A stretch of DNA of 64,000 nt, from contig JAZRXL010000049.1 in NCBI GenBank assembly GCA_045600225.1, positions 33,327 through 97,326 of the forward strand, read 5' to 3'. The stretch comes from UBA1181 sp045600225 (GTDB taxonomy: Bacteria; Bacteroidota; Bacteroidia; Bacteroidales; Paludibacteraceae). Below the pieces are notes generated by a model, which did not search any database, was not told the origin of the DNA, and saw only the letters and a program-made list of their open reading frames with translations. Each line of letters begins with the position of its first letter. The first letter of the stretch is position 1. Below are positions 63,920-64,000 of this stretch, one piece after another. Both the position numbers and the translations under genes were made by a program.

Positions 63920-64000
63920 TTACTTAATCATCAACTTCTCTACGTATACGTTACCTTGTGCTGTGCGTACGCGTACTAGGTAAGTACCCTTAGCCAAAGT
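63920..64000 (-). CDS. C-terminal end of a type IX-secreted protein (partial)
   Basis: The frame enters from the right edge on the minus strand and gives 26 residues, LAKGTYLVRVRTAQGNVYVE followed by KLMIK, before the stop at 63922-63920. The pattern GTYLVRV...KLMIK is the last strands of a type A type IX sorting domain. The catalytic or binding part lies outside the window, so nothing else can be said about function. Confidence 0.85.
   Translation of the reverse strand, partial: TLAKGTYLVRVRTAQGNVYVEKLMIK

Noticed and set aside
1..64000. tRNA, rRNA or other structured RNA genes, insertion sequences, integrases
   Set aside because: I looked through the intergenic gaps and found no CCA-ended cloverleaf, rRNA-like block, transposase frame or terminal repeats; a covariance-model scan would be needed to exclude small RNAs.

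Overview
The window is about 40% GC and comes from a member of the Bacteroidota, most likely the order Bacteroidales. The support is the gliding/type IX secretion genes gldE-gldD-gldG, several secreted proteins ending in type IX C-terminal sorting domains, a CotH/lamin-tail surface protein, a DUF3078 protein, and promoters of the Bacteroidota type (TTTG, about 19-20 bp, TAnnTTTG). Two secreted GH5 endoglucanases with CBM6-like domains suggest a plant-fibre-degrading lifestyle. No species is named because none can be shown from the sequence. I saw no rRNA, tRNA, CRISPR array, insertion sequence or phage gene.

Layout. 0-6.1 kb: the tail of a probable TetR-type regulator, a complete tripartite RND efflux operon (TolC-like, membrane-fusion lipoprotein, AcrB-like pump) and a small PII-like protein, closed by a strong terminator. 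6.2-12.1 kb: a secreted GH5 cellulase, a GT2 glycosyltransferase, an MTA/SAH deaminase and nadB. 12.2-24.2 kb, mostly minus strand: trmN6-like methyltransferase, DEDDh exonuclease, dnaN, gldG, gldD, gldE, ssb and a large AddA-like helicase-nuclease, then a C_GCAxxG_C_C protein (plus) and a LysM glucosaminidase (minus). 24.3-27.3 kb: a RavA/ViaA (MoxR AAA+ / VWA) pair. 27.3-30.8 kb: carB behind a leader that looks like a transcription attenuator. 31-45 kb: a polysaccharide locus. Two GT2 genes on plus converge on a long minus-strand operon of TPR protein, outer-membrane barrel, TerB-DnaJ protein, Wzx flippase, GT4, EpsG-like protein, Wzy-like polymerase and three GT2 genes. 45.4-54.4 kb: a plus-strand housekeeping run of ftsY, rimO, acyltransferase, S66 LD-carboxypeptidase, radA, TPR protein and DUF3078 protein. 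54.6-55.8 kb: rpsF-rpsR-rplI. 56-64 kb: a second, larger GH5-CBM6-ricin-like cellulase, an S4 RNA-binding protein, a degenerate Rieske-like lipoprotein, a broken C-terminal remnant, a HerA/DUF853 ATPase, a CotH protein, and the last 26 residues of another type IX substrate at the window edge.

How the parts fit. The Gld proteins belong to, or are associated with, the type IX secretion/gliding apparatus. The two cellulases, the CotH protein, the edge fragment and the remnant at 59.4-59.7 kb all carry C-termini of the kind that apparatus exports. The polysaccharide locus has the flippase, polymerase candidates and transferases of a Wzx/Wzy pathway but no initiating transferase or sugar-nucleotide genes.

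The most interesting undescribed-looking element is the carB leader at about 27.39-27.58 kb. It has a Bacteroidota -7 box, a 22-codon ORF ending in Cys-Cys-Phe-Cys, a small hairpin inside that ORF, a U-rich stretch, and a perfectly placed intrinsic terminator 34 bp before carB. This is the layout expected of UTP-sensing attenuation as in enterobacterial pyrBI, but at carB in a distant phylum.
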